Shown here one piece after another: positions 21,010 to 33,100 of a stretch of DNA of 64,000 bases (its first letter is position 1; each line of letters starts with the position of its first letter). The stretch is from assembly GCA_905147135.1 (NCBI GenBank), contig LR990048.1, forward strand, positions 1,472,563 through 1,536,562, written 5' to 3'. A program made the translations under genes and the position numbers. Origin of the DNA: Blastobasis lacticolella (lineage: Eukaryota > Arthropoda > Insecta > Lepidoptera > Blastobasidae). The notes beneath the pieces are model-generated. The model had not been told where the DNA came from and made no database searches. It worked only from the letters and a program-made list of their open reading frames with translations.

Positions 21010-22298
21010 TTTTTATTTTATTTATTTATTACGCACATTCACACCTACCTATTTATCCTTAAAGTGGTCGCTAAAAACTTAACTGATTGGTCGAGCGGAG
21101 TACATGTGTATGCTATGAATAAATGAAATTAGTAGATATTGAAATGGTAAATTTTCTAACATTATAAAATAAGCTCGATCGAAATCGAAAGCTTTGCTTT
21201 CTTAAAATTAATTGACAGAAAGTAGTTACGTACGACCTCTGTGTTTAAAGAAATTAACAAAAACAATGTATTATATTTTCATATTTATTTATTTCTCAAT
21301 ACGTGCTTTTTTGAGTCATATAAAACAAACAAAAATTCTAAAAATAAAATCTCTTAATCTGTACCGAACTTGGTTATTCCGTTTACGAGTGACGTAGCTT
21401 AATCGATCTTTAGTCAGCAATAAATCATTTCTGTTTAATATCAAATCTCCCGACAACAAACTTATAATATAATCAGTTAATTAAACCTGTTATATTGCAT
21501 GATAAGAGCTTGGTTTGGTATCTTAAAGAAAATAACTGAATCGGCGGCGGAGGTGTGACCCTAGTCGCTATTCTGGTCTGAGAGCGGACGGTGCCCTCTG
21601 AAGAAGCTAGGGGTAAGAAACAATTTAAAATAATAATTTTAATTATCATGCATCATGACTCATAAATAGATACGTCATATTATAAAATAAAAATTAGCTA
21701 AACAATTGTTACCCACAGGCAATGCCATCCGGGTTTCAGTAACAAAATGTACCCAACTAAATTAATTGAACAAATAAAACTAAATAATTGTGCATTATTA
21801 TTTATAATTACTTAATCAAATTTTCATTAGAGTAATTAAATATATTATAAATTAAAATATTAGGTACTTCAATTAATAAAAAAATATTTACCTAAAATAA
21901 AATAAACTCATTCCCGATTGCACTTCCGTTTGGCGACGCTAAGTCTTTAAGATGTTCCTAAGCATTTAGAATCGGTGTCGTAAAGTTAAGAGTGACTTAC
22001 GCCCGAAATTAATTACCTATCTGCTATCAGAGATTGAAATAAATCCAAGATCGATAACTAATCTACGTCTCACGATTTTAGTTTTCATATAAAGTTGCTG
22101 TTGTTGCAATGCTTTCCCTTGCCTAAAGTTTAGTGCAATCATGTGCTTGGTCAGAAAGCCTTGACAATATGGATATAATTAAATAAAACATATGTGTATG
22201 TTATGTAAACTGCAGTCTGCATGACCTATTAAAGCATTATTATTAAACAATCATAATTTATTATATATCATATATATTTATAATTTATCATATATATT
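21010..22298. other. AT-rich stretch, no gene
   Basis: No convincing exon on either strand. The short + strand frame at 21212-21397 has no motif and is AT-biased. Confidence 0.45.
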
Positions 22299-22412
22299 CG
22301 ATCTCCAACCCGCCTGCCTAGCGTGGAGATTATGGCAGTAACCTCCCTTTTCGTGGGAGAGGCCCTAAGTCCTGCAGTGGACTGTTACGGGCTGTGATGA
22401 TGATGATGATGA
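22299..22412 (+). mobile_element. SINE-like family C, copy 2, 5'-truncated
   Basis: Only the 3' half is present, from CGATCTCCAACCCGCC to the GGGCTGTGATGATGATGATG end, as expected for incomplete reverse transcription. Confidence 0.75.
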
Positions 22413-22889
22413 ATTTATTACATTACTGAACACTTGTGGCTGAGTAGCTACTTATAAAATAATGTGAAAGTACGGTTTATTGAAAAGGCACAATAAATGA
22501 TTAACACAGGTAGGTAAAGCATTTGTAATATCTATTAGCAATTTATAACAACTGTGTACAATAACAAGTGATTTTTAATAACCATAAATACATGGGGTCC
22601 TTATTACCTCACACAGTGAATACAAATATGACACGATACAGTCTTACTGTCAAGATCTCTCACAAAATCGCTCGTATCTCTAAAAATCTAATTCGTAATT
22701 ACCAACAAAACTGACTGAAATAATCACAGCATCTTTGGATTGTGGGAGAGGTGAAATGTATTAGGACTCCTTACCGTTAATTATTTTCAAAAAAGGAGAA
22801 ACGCTGAGTCGGATGCGAGAGGATTACGATACTAAGATGCTGAAGACTGAGCGAGCGTTGTATAGCAAACGTCTATAGGTTGTGGTGAC
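22413..22889. other. No recognised feature
   Basis: AT-rich unique sequence. Confidence 0.4.
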
Positions 22890-23060
22890 AGCTTACAACC
22901 AGGCAGGCCGTAAGCTTGTTTGCCACCTTAATGGTATAAAAAAAGAACTAGAAGAAGGAAAGGAAGTCAAGAAGAGTTCTTTTTTTATTATATTAGGCTG
23001 ACATTTGACCGCCATCTTACCTGGTGGTAACCGGCGATGCGAGTAGGAAAGCGGACACTG
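22890..23060. repeat. Two LINE-tail fragments
   Basis: 22896-22940 carries CAGGCAGGCCGTAAGCTTGTTTGCCACCTTAATGG in two parts, the common downstream motif of the 56574-56820 LINE tail. 22985-23045 carries GACATTTGACCGCCATCTTACC as at 13985. Confidence 0.5.
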
Positions 23061-23852
23061 ACAGTTATTGATGATGTTGATTTCGTGTTTTTTATGAGAT
23101 TCGAGAATATGCATTAATCGTAGATGTTATGGGTGACAGTTACCACTTATCATCAGGGCGCATATGGAAAGGTCTACTTCATCTCATCAAGATTGTAGGT
23201 TCGTATTGTAGCGATCTAATATTCTTAGATATAACCAGTGTTTTAGTAGGTATAACACTTACAAATTCTAACGTAACCGACTATTATATCGTCGCAAGAA
23301 AGGCAGAATTACTGAAGCGCCAAAATAGGCATATTGAGTTATATAGATATTCGGAATCAGCGTTTTTTTCTGCGTCGATCAGTCTGGGTCCCATAGCGAT
23401 ACGATCACTGTTTTGGCGTTTGAGTAAATGGAAAAAAAGGGGATTTTTCATCAGCCAGAGTCCTTAAGCGACACTTTTTTGGCATTTTATTCGTGCCTGT
23501 CACCTAAGTAATTTTGTTTTCCTGCAATAAATTACAAATAAATTTTAAGTAAATTTGGCATCCGGCAATTTAAAAGCTAATATTTTATAAGCATTTTTGG
23601 ACTACTCGAAACAAACATAAAAGTTGGTATAAGTAATTTTGAATTGAAGTATTTATAATAGGTTAGGCTTGTAAGAATATTAGTCTTTCCATTTTTATGC
23701 AGGAAGTGGCGTATAAGTAATTTTGCCTTACTGTTATTGAGCAAGTTTTTGACTTTCAGTATCTTTACTGTGAAGTAATATTTTAGCAAAAGTTATATAA
23801 GTAAAAATAGAAAACTGGTCAATACGTCATTTACGTCACTAAAGTAAAAAAT
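23061..23852. other. No recognised gene upstream of the hAT frame
   Basis: A 112-codon frame at 23129-23467 begins inside a repeat tail and has no family signature. The region may include the 5' part of the hAT element; no BED zinc finger exon was found. Confidence 0.35.
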
Positions 23853-25199
23853 ATGGAGCTACAATACTGCAAAACCTGTAGCCTACGTGTAGTGGATCAT
23901 ATGGGAGAAGTGGTTAATCACATGCACAAGGAGGATGAAAAAATTCACTTACATAGGACAAAATGTACCCAAATCATAAAAAATGTTCTGTCACCCCATT
24001 TCTCAGAAAACTTAAGCGAAGATTTAAAAGATCAACCCTATAGTTTATTGATTGACGAATCAATAAACTATAAATATTTGGGAATAATAATTATTTATTA
24101 CAGCTGCACTTACGAAAAAATTATATCTACATTTTTAGATCTTCCAATGCTGAACGAGTGTGATGCAGACGGGATTGTTGGTACCTTGAAAGCGACACTC
24201 GCTGAATTCAATATACCTCTACAAAACTTAATGGGCATCGGAACAGATAATGCTTCCGTAATGACCGGAGTAAATAACGGTGTATATGCCAAACTGAAAA
24301 GAGATTTGCCGAATCTAGTTTTGGTGCGCTGCATATGCCATTCTCTGCAATTAGCAGTATCGGCAGTAACAAAGCAATTTTTACCCAGAAATCTCGAATT
24401 CATTATTAAAGTAACATATGATTGGTTCAGCCGTTCTTCGTCGAAGCAAGCTGCTTATAAAGAACTATACAAACTTATAAACGACGGTCATGATCCTTTA
24501 AAAATTGTACAATCTTGTCAAACTAGGTGGCTTTCTGTAGAGTCCGCAGTGGCACGCATTTACACACAATGGTTGGAACTAAAAACACACTTTAATATGG
24601 CCAAATTGAAAGAAAGATGTTACACAGCAGAATTGCTGCATGGAATGTATACAGATGACGTAAATTATGCGTACATTGCATTTATGTTTCCAATTCTCAC
24701 TGACGTTAACAGAGTTAATAAATTATTTGAATCGAAAGATGCAGATCATACAAAACTGTATGACGAATTGACAAATTTGATTGATTCACTTGTTGCCAAA
24801 ATAATATTGCCTACTCAGAAAGTAGATATTTTTACGCAAAATATTCAAGATTTTGTAGATAAGAAATGTTATTTGGGGTACAGATTTGAATCTCATGTGT
24901 TAACGATGAAAGAAAAAGGACTTCCACCGAATGAAGAAGAAATAATACGTAACAGGTGCATCCAGTTCATTGTACGTTTGGTTCATGAACTGAAAAACAG
25001 ATTGCCCGAAAACTTAAGACTAATGAAAAATATTAAAAGAATCAGTGTAGACTGCACACTGTCTCACAACAAAGAGTCGATCGCTGACCTGATGTTACAT
25101 TTTGATAAAAATCAAGAAGATGTTGCGAAAGTTGACGAGCAGTGGCGTCAAATCCATTTACTCAGTTGGAAAAATACAAAAAATACAAACAAATTTTAA
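23853..25199 (+). CDS. hAT-superfamily transposase-like protein, N- and C-truncated (448 aa)
   Basis: A single open frame aligns by eye with the large animal hAT/ZBED-type transposase-like group. Around residues 60-75 SLLIDES carries the first catalytic Asp; GIGTDNASVMTG near residue 130 carries the second; RCICHSLQLAVSAV is the conserved CxxH block, and QTRWLSVESAVARI the TRW block. The helical part continues to KVDEQWRQIHLL. No BED zinc finger precedes the ATG, and the C-terminal hAT dimerisation segment with the catalytic Glu is not visible, so it is shorter than full proteins of about 600 residues. It could be a decayed transposon or a host-kept fragment. Clear inverted ends were not found. 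The frame has no internal stop, which suggests either recent insertion or retention. Confidence 0.8.
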   Translation: MELQYCKTCSLRVVDHMGEVVNHMHKEDEKIHLHRTKCTQIIKNVLSPHFSENLSEDLKDQPYSLLIDESINYKYLGIIIIYYSCTYEKIISTFLDLPMLNECDADGIVGTLKATLAEFNIPLQNLMGIGTDNASVMTGVNNGVYAKLKRDLPNLVLVRCICHSLQLAVSAVTKQFLPRNLEFIIKVTYDWFSRSSSKQAAYKELYKLINDGHDPLKIVQSCQTRWLSVESAVARIYTQWLELKTHFNMAKLKERCYTAELLHGMYTDDVNYAYIAFMFPILTDVNRVNKLFESKDADHTKLYDELTNLIDSLVAKIILPTQKVDIFTQNIQDFVDKKCYLGYRFESHVLTMKEKGLPPNEEEIIRNRCIQFIVRLVHELKNRLPENLRLMKNIKRISVDCTLSHNKESIADLMLHFDKNQEDVAKVDEQWRQIHLLSWKNTKNTNKF

Positions 25200-26096
25200 T
25201 AAATTTACAAATAAATAAAAATACGAATTAACAGCTGTATTTTAATTTATTTCTCGAAACTATTTCCCTCTTAACTCAAATAGGAGGCCTTTGCCCAGCT
25301 ATCTATCCAATTTAAGAGCTGAGCTCTTATCAGAGGAGGCAGCCCAGCTCAAGCCCATCTCAATGCCCTACTAATTTACGTAAGATTATTAAAAAAAGAT
25401 ACGAATTTTCATAATCATAAGCAATTAAGACTTTACTCTTACACATTAGTAATGGAGTATTCGTTATTATTTATGGTTCAACTAACTTTAATTTTGGCAC
25501 TACAGTATTTAAGTAGCTCTTATTGTGTATTAACTGAAGTTATAAGTAGTTTTAAAGGTGTGATTACACAAAAGTAATTATCTCTTACGTCTTTTTACTC
25601 GAAAAAACTAAAACATTAACCTACCTTTAAGGATTTTTAGTGATTCAACATAATGAGCCGATCACTTTTTAAGTTGTTTTGACATGATGAAACCAGACTT
25701 GTAAAAGTCCTTTCAGTAATTTAAGATTACGAATATTACATTATTGTTATAGTTCCAGAAAATTTGTCGTTTTCCAATTTTTATACGTAAGAGTCATAAG
25801 GGAAGTGTGCAGGGAAAAAAGTTATGAATTAAAAACGAAAAAAAATGAATTAAAACGGCTTTTTCTCGAAATGGTCATTTGGAGCTTCAGTAAATTTGCC
25901 TTTCCTGCGACGATATAATATTATACTGTGAGTAACAGAGTTAATTACAATTGCTAATGAGGTAACTCCTAATGACATTTTGTTCTCTTTTGCTCTCTTT
26001 GACTATGCAGCGGTCGTTTCGTCATTTAGAGTTATTAATATAACAAAGGTAAAGTCTTGAACACCTACATAGATACTTCTTCCGTCTCCGTGCCAT
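25200..26096. other. No recognised gene
   Basis: 25278-25380 holds GGAGGCCTTTGCCCAGC followed by a palindromic AAGAGCTGAGCTCTT, a common lepidopteran repeat ending. The rest is AT-rich. Confidence 0.4.
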
Positions 26097-26236
26097 TCAG
26101 TTTAGTATCAGTTGTTTGGCGGAAATTGTACGACGCGACGTTACGATCTCGGCGTTACGTTTTGTGTTTGTTACGTGTGAATGTGATAAAGAGCTTACGT
26201 TTCAATTTCACCGATAATACCTAGATAGGATCATAG
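26097..26236 (+). promoter_or_regulatory. Candidate transcription start and noncoding first exon upstream of UCP4
   Basis: Two arthropod-type initiators TCAGT (26097 and 26108) precede a CG-containing segment (GACGCGACGTTACGATC) without a long open frame, which ends at a donor GTAAGA at 26237. The next + strand acceptor with a good pyrimidine tract is TCATCCTTTCAG just before the UCP4 first coding exon. A 5' untranslated exon of UCP4 is a reasonable reading; no transcript evidence exists here. Confidence 0.33.
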
Positions 26237-27140
26237 GTAAGACCTTGAGAAGTATAAGACATATTAAGTATCTACGTATTAGTTTATTTTACTTATTGTT
26301 TATATTGTGTGTGGAGAAGGGAGTGTGTAGAACTTAAGTGCTCTCCGACCAATTAGGTAAGCGGTCATTCATTTGATGATATAAGTCTTTTTTGTGTGAC
26401 TCGTAGCTCTATACAGATACATTCAATGCAATGAACGTTCATTTGTAATTTCGGAAATAAAAAATCATTAATATAATTACCTAAATAAAATAAATAGTGG
26501 TTGGCATGTATGGAGGTGGACCCATACCATGGGCAGCTGGACTCCTAGGCCAAAGTGAAAAGGCATTTTTAAGCAGGCTTGCTCCATCCTCCGCCGCATC
26601 GTCACATTAATGATCGTGAAATGCATGTCTATAGTGTTATGTACCAGGTGCACCTGTGGGTTTCTTGGCCGCATCTTTCGCCACCAATGGTGCCATCCTT
26701 AACTTCTGTGCGCGGCTGATAATTAAACTAAATTTGACAGACAGCCAATTGTCGTTGGCTCTTTTTCATTTTTTATATTTTTTTCTGGCCTGCCAAGCGT
26801 CCCCTCCAGATTTAAAGGACGCCCATTTATGTCCACCAGTCGACGATTTCCTCCTTGTGCACACATGCCTAACTATTAGGAACCTACCATAGATACATTT
26901 ACTTGTTCGTACATACATGTGTTATGAAGCTACCGTACCTACTCATTCTTCACACCGCGCCAGAACTTTGGACCGTCTCGTTCCATCAATTAATATATGT
27001 TCGCAATCTCAATACGTAGGTACATATCCGTACCTATATAGGTATGTATGTTTACATACGGACACAAATAGGTTTGCGTTATGTACCCATTAGCAGGTTC
27101 GTATCTTTTGGAATAGTTCGGTGACGATTATTGGATGCTA
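26237..27140. other. No recognised gene
   Basis: 26500-26700 is GC-richer with a - strand frame that has no motif. Nothing else is supported. Confidence 0.35.
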
Positions 27141-27194
27141 TCAGTCGTACTTTGGCTTGACATCGAGCGCGCAGAGTCCGCGCGACGTTCAAAG
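27141..27194 (+). promoter_or_regulatory. Second candidate start with donor, upstream of UCP4
   Basis: TCAGT at 27141 lies in a GC-richer patch (CGAGCGCGCAGAGTCCGCGC) and runs to a donor GTATGT at 27195. It could be an alternative leader exon. Evidence is weaker than for 26097. Confidence 0.22.
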
Positions 27195-27239
27195 GTATGT
27201 TTTAGTCGATTACTTTGACAAGCGTGGCGGATTCTTTAT

Positions 27240-27430
27240 TTATTTACCTACTAGCACACGGCCCGGCTTCGCACGGACCGACTGTCTTTTGGTGAAAACT
27301 GCATTAAAATTCGTTCGGTAGGATTTGAGATTAACGGAAAAAGACAGACGGGTTCGTTCGGTAGTTTTCGAGTTTATCGCGATCATACAGACAGACAGAC
27401 GCGGCGTGTGACTTTGCTGTACTATATGTA
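27240..27430. repeat. LINE-type 3' tail repeat
   Basis: It begins CTAGCACACGGCCCGGCTTCG and ends ACAGACAGACAGACGCGGCG plus TATATGTAGTGATTATTATT, an arrangement seen in many insect non-LTR tails (RTE-like, from memory). Related words in the opposite orientation occur at 30180-30370. Confidence 0.5.
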
Positions 27431-27510
27431 GTGATTATTATTTATTAACAGCGTCTAGTTATTCTCAAATATTGTAGACATAAAATCATTTTACTCCAAG
27501 CCATTTTTGG

Positions 27511-27564
27511 CGAACGGTTCGTCGTGTAATAATATTTTTATATTATCACACGACGAACCGTTCG
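27511..27564. repeat. 25-bp inverted repeat, one mismatch, TTTT loop
   Basis: The arms at 27511-27535 and 27540-27564 (CGAACGGTTCGTCGTGT, then A/GATAATAT) pair with a single mismatch around four T. The arm itself contains the palindrome CGAACGGTTCG. Confidence 0.88.
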
Positions 27565-28165
27565 TTTCTTCTCGTTCCTTCAGAGGGACGGGGAGGCGTG
27601 TCGGCACCCTTTCAGCTGTGTGCTACGATCCCGCGAAAACGCACGGGTCACTGGGTGGGAGTCCAGTGGGGCGTCAGTGGGTATCACACACGAGTGTCGG
27701 TTATATAAATAAAAATATAATGCACGCGTATATGGTACGTTTAGAGTACCTTTTTTGCTAAAATTTGTTAAGTAAGCAATTACCCCTTTGCGAGAAAGTT
27801 CTTTGCGTGGTTATTATGAAACAGCTTTATAAAAACAATTTTAATTTTAATTGTGGCATTAAAATTTAAAACATGACGTGCTTTTAGGCAATATTAGATA
27901 GTCTACAGCTTATCTAAAAACTACTTATTATATTTTGCGTTACGTCTGTCTGAAATGGGTATTATGAATCAGCAAATTTACAATAATATTAGATAATTCG
28001 ATAGATAATAGATAAATTTATATCGTAAATCAACATATGTAGTGGGTACATAGTACAATTATCTATTATTTGTCTGTTCCGGGATAGTTCGCGGGATAGT
28101 TCGCTCCTCCATAACGCTGTCTTATATTCCTGTTACTTGATTCAGAATATATGTGTCGCAGCCAA
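27565..28165. other. No recognised gene
   Basis: Unique sequence; a 12-base direct repeat GGGATAGTTCGC lies at about 28081-28105. Confidence 0.35.
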
Positions 28166-28524
28166 ATGGTTAAATTAGCCGGTTAATTAAACGGCTAGCT
28201 ATTTAAGCAGTTTTTTAATTGAAAATTGGCCAAATTCAAGAACTTTGAAAGTAAAGTCAAATGAACGATATTGCCTCGAGTTTACGGAGCTCTTCCATTC
28301 ATTGTCATAATGCTAACCTAAACTTACCGAATAGAAACCTAATGCAAACTATTATTATACTTTGAAGTTATTGTGGGTAGGTTAGCATTGTGTGAAAGAG
28401 CTGCGTAAACTCGAGGCAATATCGTTCTTTCAACATCACTTTAAAATCTTATGAAACTGGCAAATTTTCAACTAAATAATTGCTAAAAAAGCTAGCCATT
28501 TAGTTAACCGGCTAATTTAACCAT
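28166..28524. mobile_element. Foldback (MITE-like) element with long inverted arms
   Basis: The left arm starts ATGGTTAAATTAGCCGGTTAA and is mirrored at the right end (TTAACCGGCTAATTTAACCAT). Inner blocks also pair: ACGATATTGCCTCGAGTTTAC with GTAAACTCGAGGCAATATCGT, and CTAACCTA with TAGGTTAG. The arms are each about 160-170 bp with small indels. The symmetry may extend a further 20-30 bases outward (GAATAT on the left, ATATTC on the right), so the borders are approximate. No target duplication was confirmed. Confidence 0.75.
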
Positions 28525-28559
28525 CCGCATACATATTCAAATCAATCTACTGAAGATTG

Positions 28560-29564
28560 AAAACTAAAATTAAATAAAATTGATCTTTACAAAAAATTTG
28601 TCGACACCACAGGTGACCGAACAGCTGGCAGCTACCTCGCGCAAGGAATCCATATTGCTATTCCGAGTGGTAATGCTGCCAGCATCTTGGGTACGCTTCC
28701 ACACGGCCCAAATATTTTTTATTTTTTGGTTAAGTCATTTCTTTTGTCTTTTTATGTTGCATATTTAGTTATTATGTTAGTTTTTTAATAATTAAACCTA
28801 AATAAATTTACAATAAGTTTGAAGTGTTAATAAAAATAGGTACTTACCTACTATGTATTGTGTAAAAGCTTGAGTGTATGCGTGTGTGTGTGTGCGCGTG
28901 TGTATGATCCAGATGTATGCAGATTGAGTCACGTGTTGAATTTAATTTTTACGAATGATGTTTTCGTTGTGGATAGGTTAATACCTATCCACTGTAATCG
29001 GCGACATTATCATTTCTTCTTTTTTATGTTAATATGGTGTCATAGGTTAATTGTTTGTGTACTTTGAGATACAGTTATTAATTGGCATACGGTTAGAAGG
29101 TCAGCAGTTTGATATAATTCGACTGTGGAAATGAAGTAGGTACCTAGGTATATGACTTTTAATAGGTAGGCTTCGTTGCCCTCTTTCCGCAGTCAGGAAT
29201 TTAGTTTTGATTGAACCTCTCCAAGCTGAGCTGCAGAGGCCTAGGACTGAATGGGTGTTGTGTTGATTTTCTTAATAGTTGAGTGGAAGTGATATGCAAT
29301 ATTTTTGTAGACCCATATTAATTTTCTGATACTGTCCGTAACAGAGTCGACATGCCAGGGGACGTCCTCACAACAATTGCTCTGGTCAAAATACTGTATT
29401 AAAACGTCACTGAAATTGATCTACGACAATATGCAACTGTCGAAGATAGTTGAGAAAATATGTTTTGGCTGCAAATAGATATTTCCATGTTTAATGGAAA
29501 TATGTGGCAAGAAAAAATATACATAACACCAGCTGTTGTAATTAAAAAAATCGAAACCTAAGAT
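28560..29564. other. No recognised gene
   Basis: A GC-richer segment at 28600-28710 is open in one + frame (VTEQLAATSRKESILLFR) and follows CACCACAG, but has no recognisable motif. GTGTGTGTGTG lies near 28885. Confidence 0.3.
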
Positions 29565-29730
29565 CAATCCAATCTTGTCAGGTTCCCCTGGTAGCAGGGT
29601 CAGGGTCGCAGTCGTTCGACTGTAATTATCTGACCTGCCAAATCGTGGATAATGGTCATGGCTGACCCCGGGCCCTCGTGCGCGACAGCACAATCGGACG
29701 GAACATTAACGCCGAGATTATTCTTATTTT
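29565..29730 (+). mobile_element. SINE family B, copy 2, 5'-truncated
   Basis: It begins at the GATCCAATC/CAGGTTCCCCTGGTAGCAGGG block and runs through TCGACTGTAATTATCTGACC and the GGGCCCTCGTGCGCGACAGCAC segment to ATTAACGCCGAGATTATT. The tRNA head is absent. Confidence 0.75.
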
Positions 29731-30028
29731 AACATGACTAGTGACATTTTAATTGCGTACCTATTTAGGTACACTCGATTGGAGAATGCTTCAGTCTGAT
29801 AGTGGACTGTTTGGGATGTTGATAAAGATTCATCAGATCAACAGTTCAGATCAACAGTTCAAAGTCAAATAAAAATTGTTTACCATTTTGTTTCCATTAA
29901 GTAGGTACCTTCTTAATTTCCGCTCTCCATTTCAAAATCGCCCCAAAACGTTTCTCATTTAGGTCTTAATTCCCCTGCTCATCCTTTCAGGTATTATGGG
30001 CAGGTGGAGTAGCTGATGCAGTGACACT

Positions 30029-30119
30029 ATGCTGCTATTCAAGGACAGCAAGGAAGGCGGCTCCCACCTCCCGGTGCGGTACGTCGTCGCTGTCGCGTCA
30101 GCATGGGCCTCGGAAATTG
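30029..30119 (+). CDS. Ucp4: UCP4 coding exon 1
   Basis: Encodes residues 1-30 (MLLFKDSKEGG to WASEI) and the first base of Gly31; donor GTGAGA. The acceptor for its untranslated part may be TCCTTTCAG just before 29990, or the AG at 30020-30021. Confidence 0.75.
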
Positions 30120-33100
30120 GTGAGATATTGGAATAGTTTCGTGAACAGTGATGCAGATTGTAAAACACTCACTGCAATTCTTACTCTGTGTCTGTCTGTC
30201 TGTTTGCAAACTACTGAACGAACGAACGGATGAAACTCTAAAACTACTGAACGGATCTTCGTGTGGTTTTCATTAATAGACAGAGTGATTCATGAAGAAG
30301 GTTCTGGTGAATAATTTGTTAAGGTGTAATTAATACTACTCGTGCGAAGCCGAGGCGGGTCGCTAGTAAGATTATAATAAGCTATCGGCGGAAAATAATA
30401 GTGCCAAATGGATTGGAATAGCGGGCATTGATCTCTCGGTCAGATCTAATTTGTTAGCGGTCAAACTAAGTAAGCGGTTGTAAGCGGTCAAATCGATATT
30501 GGATTGTAGCTGTAATGCTTTAAATCTTTAAATAAGTGGTCGTATTCGCCACAATTTAACCAAATCGTTAACTTTATAACAGTTTTTATGTATTTGTTAT
30601 GAAATAAAATAATATGAGTTTTTAAATGTCTTAGAGCGTGTCGTGTCACACACACACACTACTTCCAGTAATTGCTATTTCTTTTTTACTTACCTATAGC
30701 ACACTGCCTCTAAAATGTTAATTTATATCAATGACGAATCACTGACCTTGATATCACAGTTAGGTACCTAGCTATCAGGGTCAGGGGTCCACTGTGATTG
30801 CATTATCTATTAAGTTAAACCTTTGTGAGATTTGAAAATACTGATGTATACTATCTGTATTAGTAACTGGTTTTTACGGAAATAAATACTTTTATTATTA
30901 TTATTATATTATATTATTATTATTCTGACACTTGTGACATTATGTCGGTATGTATTGTTTGTATTCGTACAAGTGAATGATTTAGTATATACAAAAGTAA
31001 AATTGTGCCGCTCACTATCCACTGAATTGTGATTAGGTACCTACGCTCGTGGGAGGTCAGCCTTCTGACTGCAGATTCTGTCTTGGCAAGGACACCCTCT
31101 GCTATTGTTTGAATAATTAAAAAAAAAAACATTTTTTTATATTAAAATGAATCTCACTGCCGGACTCTATATGTCTCTATATATGGGGAGCCTTCTTTTT
31201 GCCGTCATAAATGTATCAATGGTGAAGGTCTATCTAACACACATAAATACTTTCCTCGTAGGTAAACTCAACACCATATCGACCTTCATTGCCAGTATAA
31301 GATGAGCTAGCGTGTCCATACACGCGCATAGCAATGTAAGCTCATTTTATACTGGTTATTGGTATATTGATTCTGTACTTTCCTCGTAGGTAGGTACTCA
31401 GTTTAATAATTTTCCAGGCACCTATCCATTCGATCTGGCCAAGACAAGGCTGCAGATTCAGTCCGAGGTGGCAGCAACAAAAGTCGGCGCTAAGGTGGGT
31501 AACATAGATTATATAGACCATAGATTAAAATTAGGTAAGTATCTAATGGCCGTGTGGCGTCCAGCAGAGTAGAATAGCACCAACCCCTTACACTCGTGGG
31601 TGTCGCACAAGGTGACTAATGTTTTCGAGGCTAAAGATCTAGACTCCGTAGGCTGGAAAATGGGCAGCAGCATTTTCCATTGTTATAATTATAACACTGC
31701 GATCTCCAACCCGCCAGCCAAGCATGGAGAATATGACAATATCCTCCCCTTTCGTGGGAGAGGCCCTTAGTCCTGCAGTGGACTGTTATGGGCTGTGATG
31801 ATGACCTATCTAATTAAAACAAGGTAAACGGTTCCTGTTTTGAATTATTTTCAAGTCAATGAATGTATTGAAATACCACGAGACCTACATTATAAAGTTA
31901 AGTGATAGATCGCTATCGCAATTCTTCTGAGGGCCGTAGGTGGTACTACCATCTTATGGGCCCAAGCCAATCTCGGTCGAGACTGACAAGGCTCGGAATC
32001 GGCTTTTCCGGTTGGGCGGGTCGGATTGTAATTGACGTAGGTAAAAAGGCAAAACACTACAATAATTAAAAAACTGAAAAGATCCATCCGACGCGGATGC
32101 ATCCACAGATAGGACGTCGTCTCAGGATGCGAAGATCGGAAGTGGGAGGAAAAGTAAAAAAAGCGGATCGTGATGATCGTATACTTTTTTGGCGGTAATG
32201 TGGAGGAGGGAATTCCAGCCGCATGTTGGCAAGCGAAGATGGAGAAGATGGAAAAGGGTAATTACCCACCTGGCCGAGTTGCTGTGACCAGGGGACGGAA
32301 GTCCATTTGACGCTCTTTTGGATCTTGTATATAAGCGTTGTAGATGGAACACTCCGTTAGCGCGATGTAGATTTTACAGTTGCTGTCATGCTGATTGTCT
32401 TGCCAACTCGTGTGTGCGAGCTCTCTTTGATTCACTATGGAGATAGCTACACTTTCTTCCTAATAAATTTCATGTGTTGTATGTAGGTAACCCTTATTAT
32501 AACTGCGTCGTTTTTTTAATTTAATAGGTAGGCCAAAGCGCAAAAATGTCACCTGATGGTAGGTGATCACCGTCGCCCATGGACATTCGCAACACCAGTG
32601 TCGCGAATGCGTTGCCGAAGGGTGTAGGGAAGCACGGCATAATAGTTAGGGAGGCGAGGTAGCTAAATGGCGTAATTCAACGGCGCCGTCGAGACCTATC
32701 AAAATCGAAAGATAAAATAATTTCGAAAAGAAAAGCTCGTATGGCAAAAACCATTTTAGCGGTGGGTTTGGCGTGTACGGTTTTTCAAAAATGTTAAAAA
32801 AAACAGTTACTTGGGCATTCTCGAGCGCGTCAGATATTCATACTACGTATGCCCCGAGTGCCTCTGATAACAACGGTATACTAATCTGCCGGTTTGCGTG
32901 GTGGGGGTAGGCATATAAAGTAGTCAAAAATGCAAAAAAAAAAAATTTACTCGAGCGCGTCAGATTTTCGGAAGGGGTGTTAAGTAGGCCCCAAGGAAGC
33001 TCCCATTAAAAAAACTGACGATTTCGGCGTGACGATAAGTTACGATGAATTTTTGAAAATGCAAAAAAAAATAGTTTTTTTGAACACTCGAGCGCGTCAG

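Noticed and set aside
23129..23467. 112-codon + strand frame
   Set aside because: It begins within a LINE-tail motif (MGDSYHLSSGR) and continues into unrelated AT-rich DNA.
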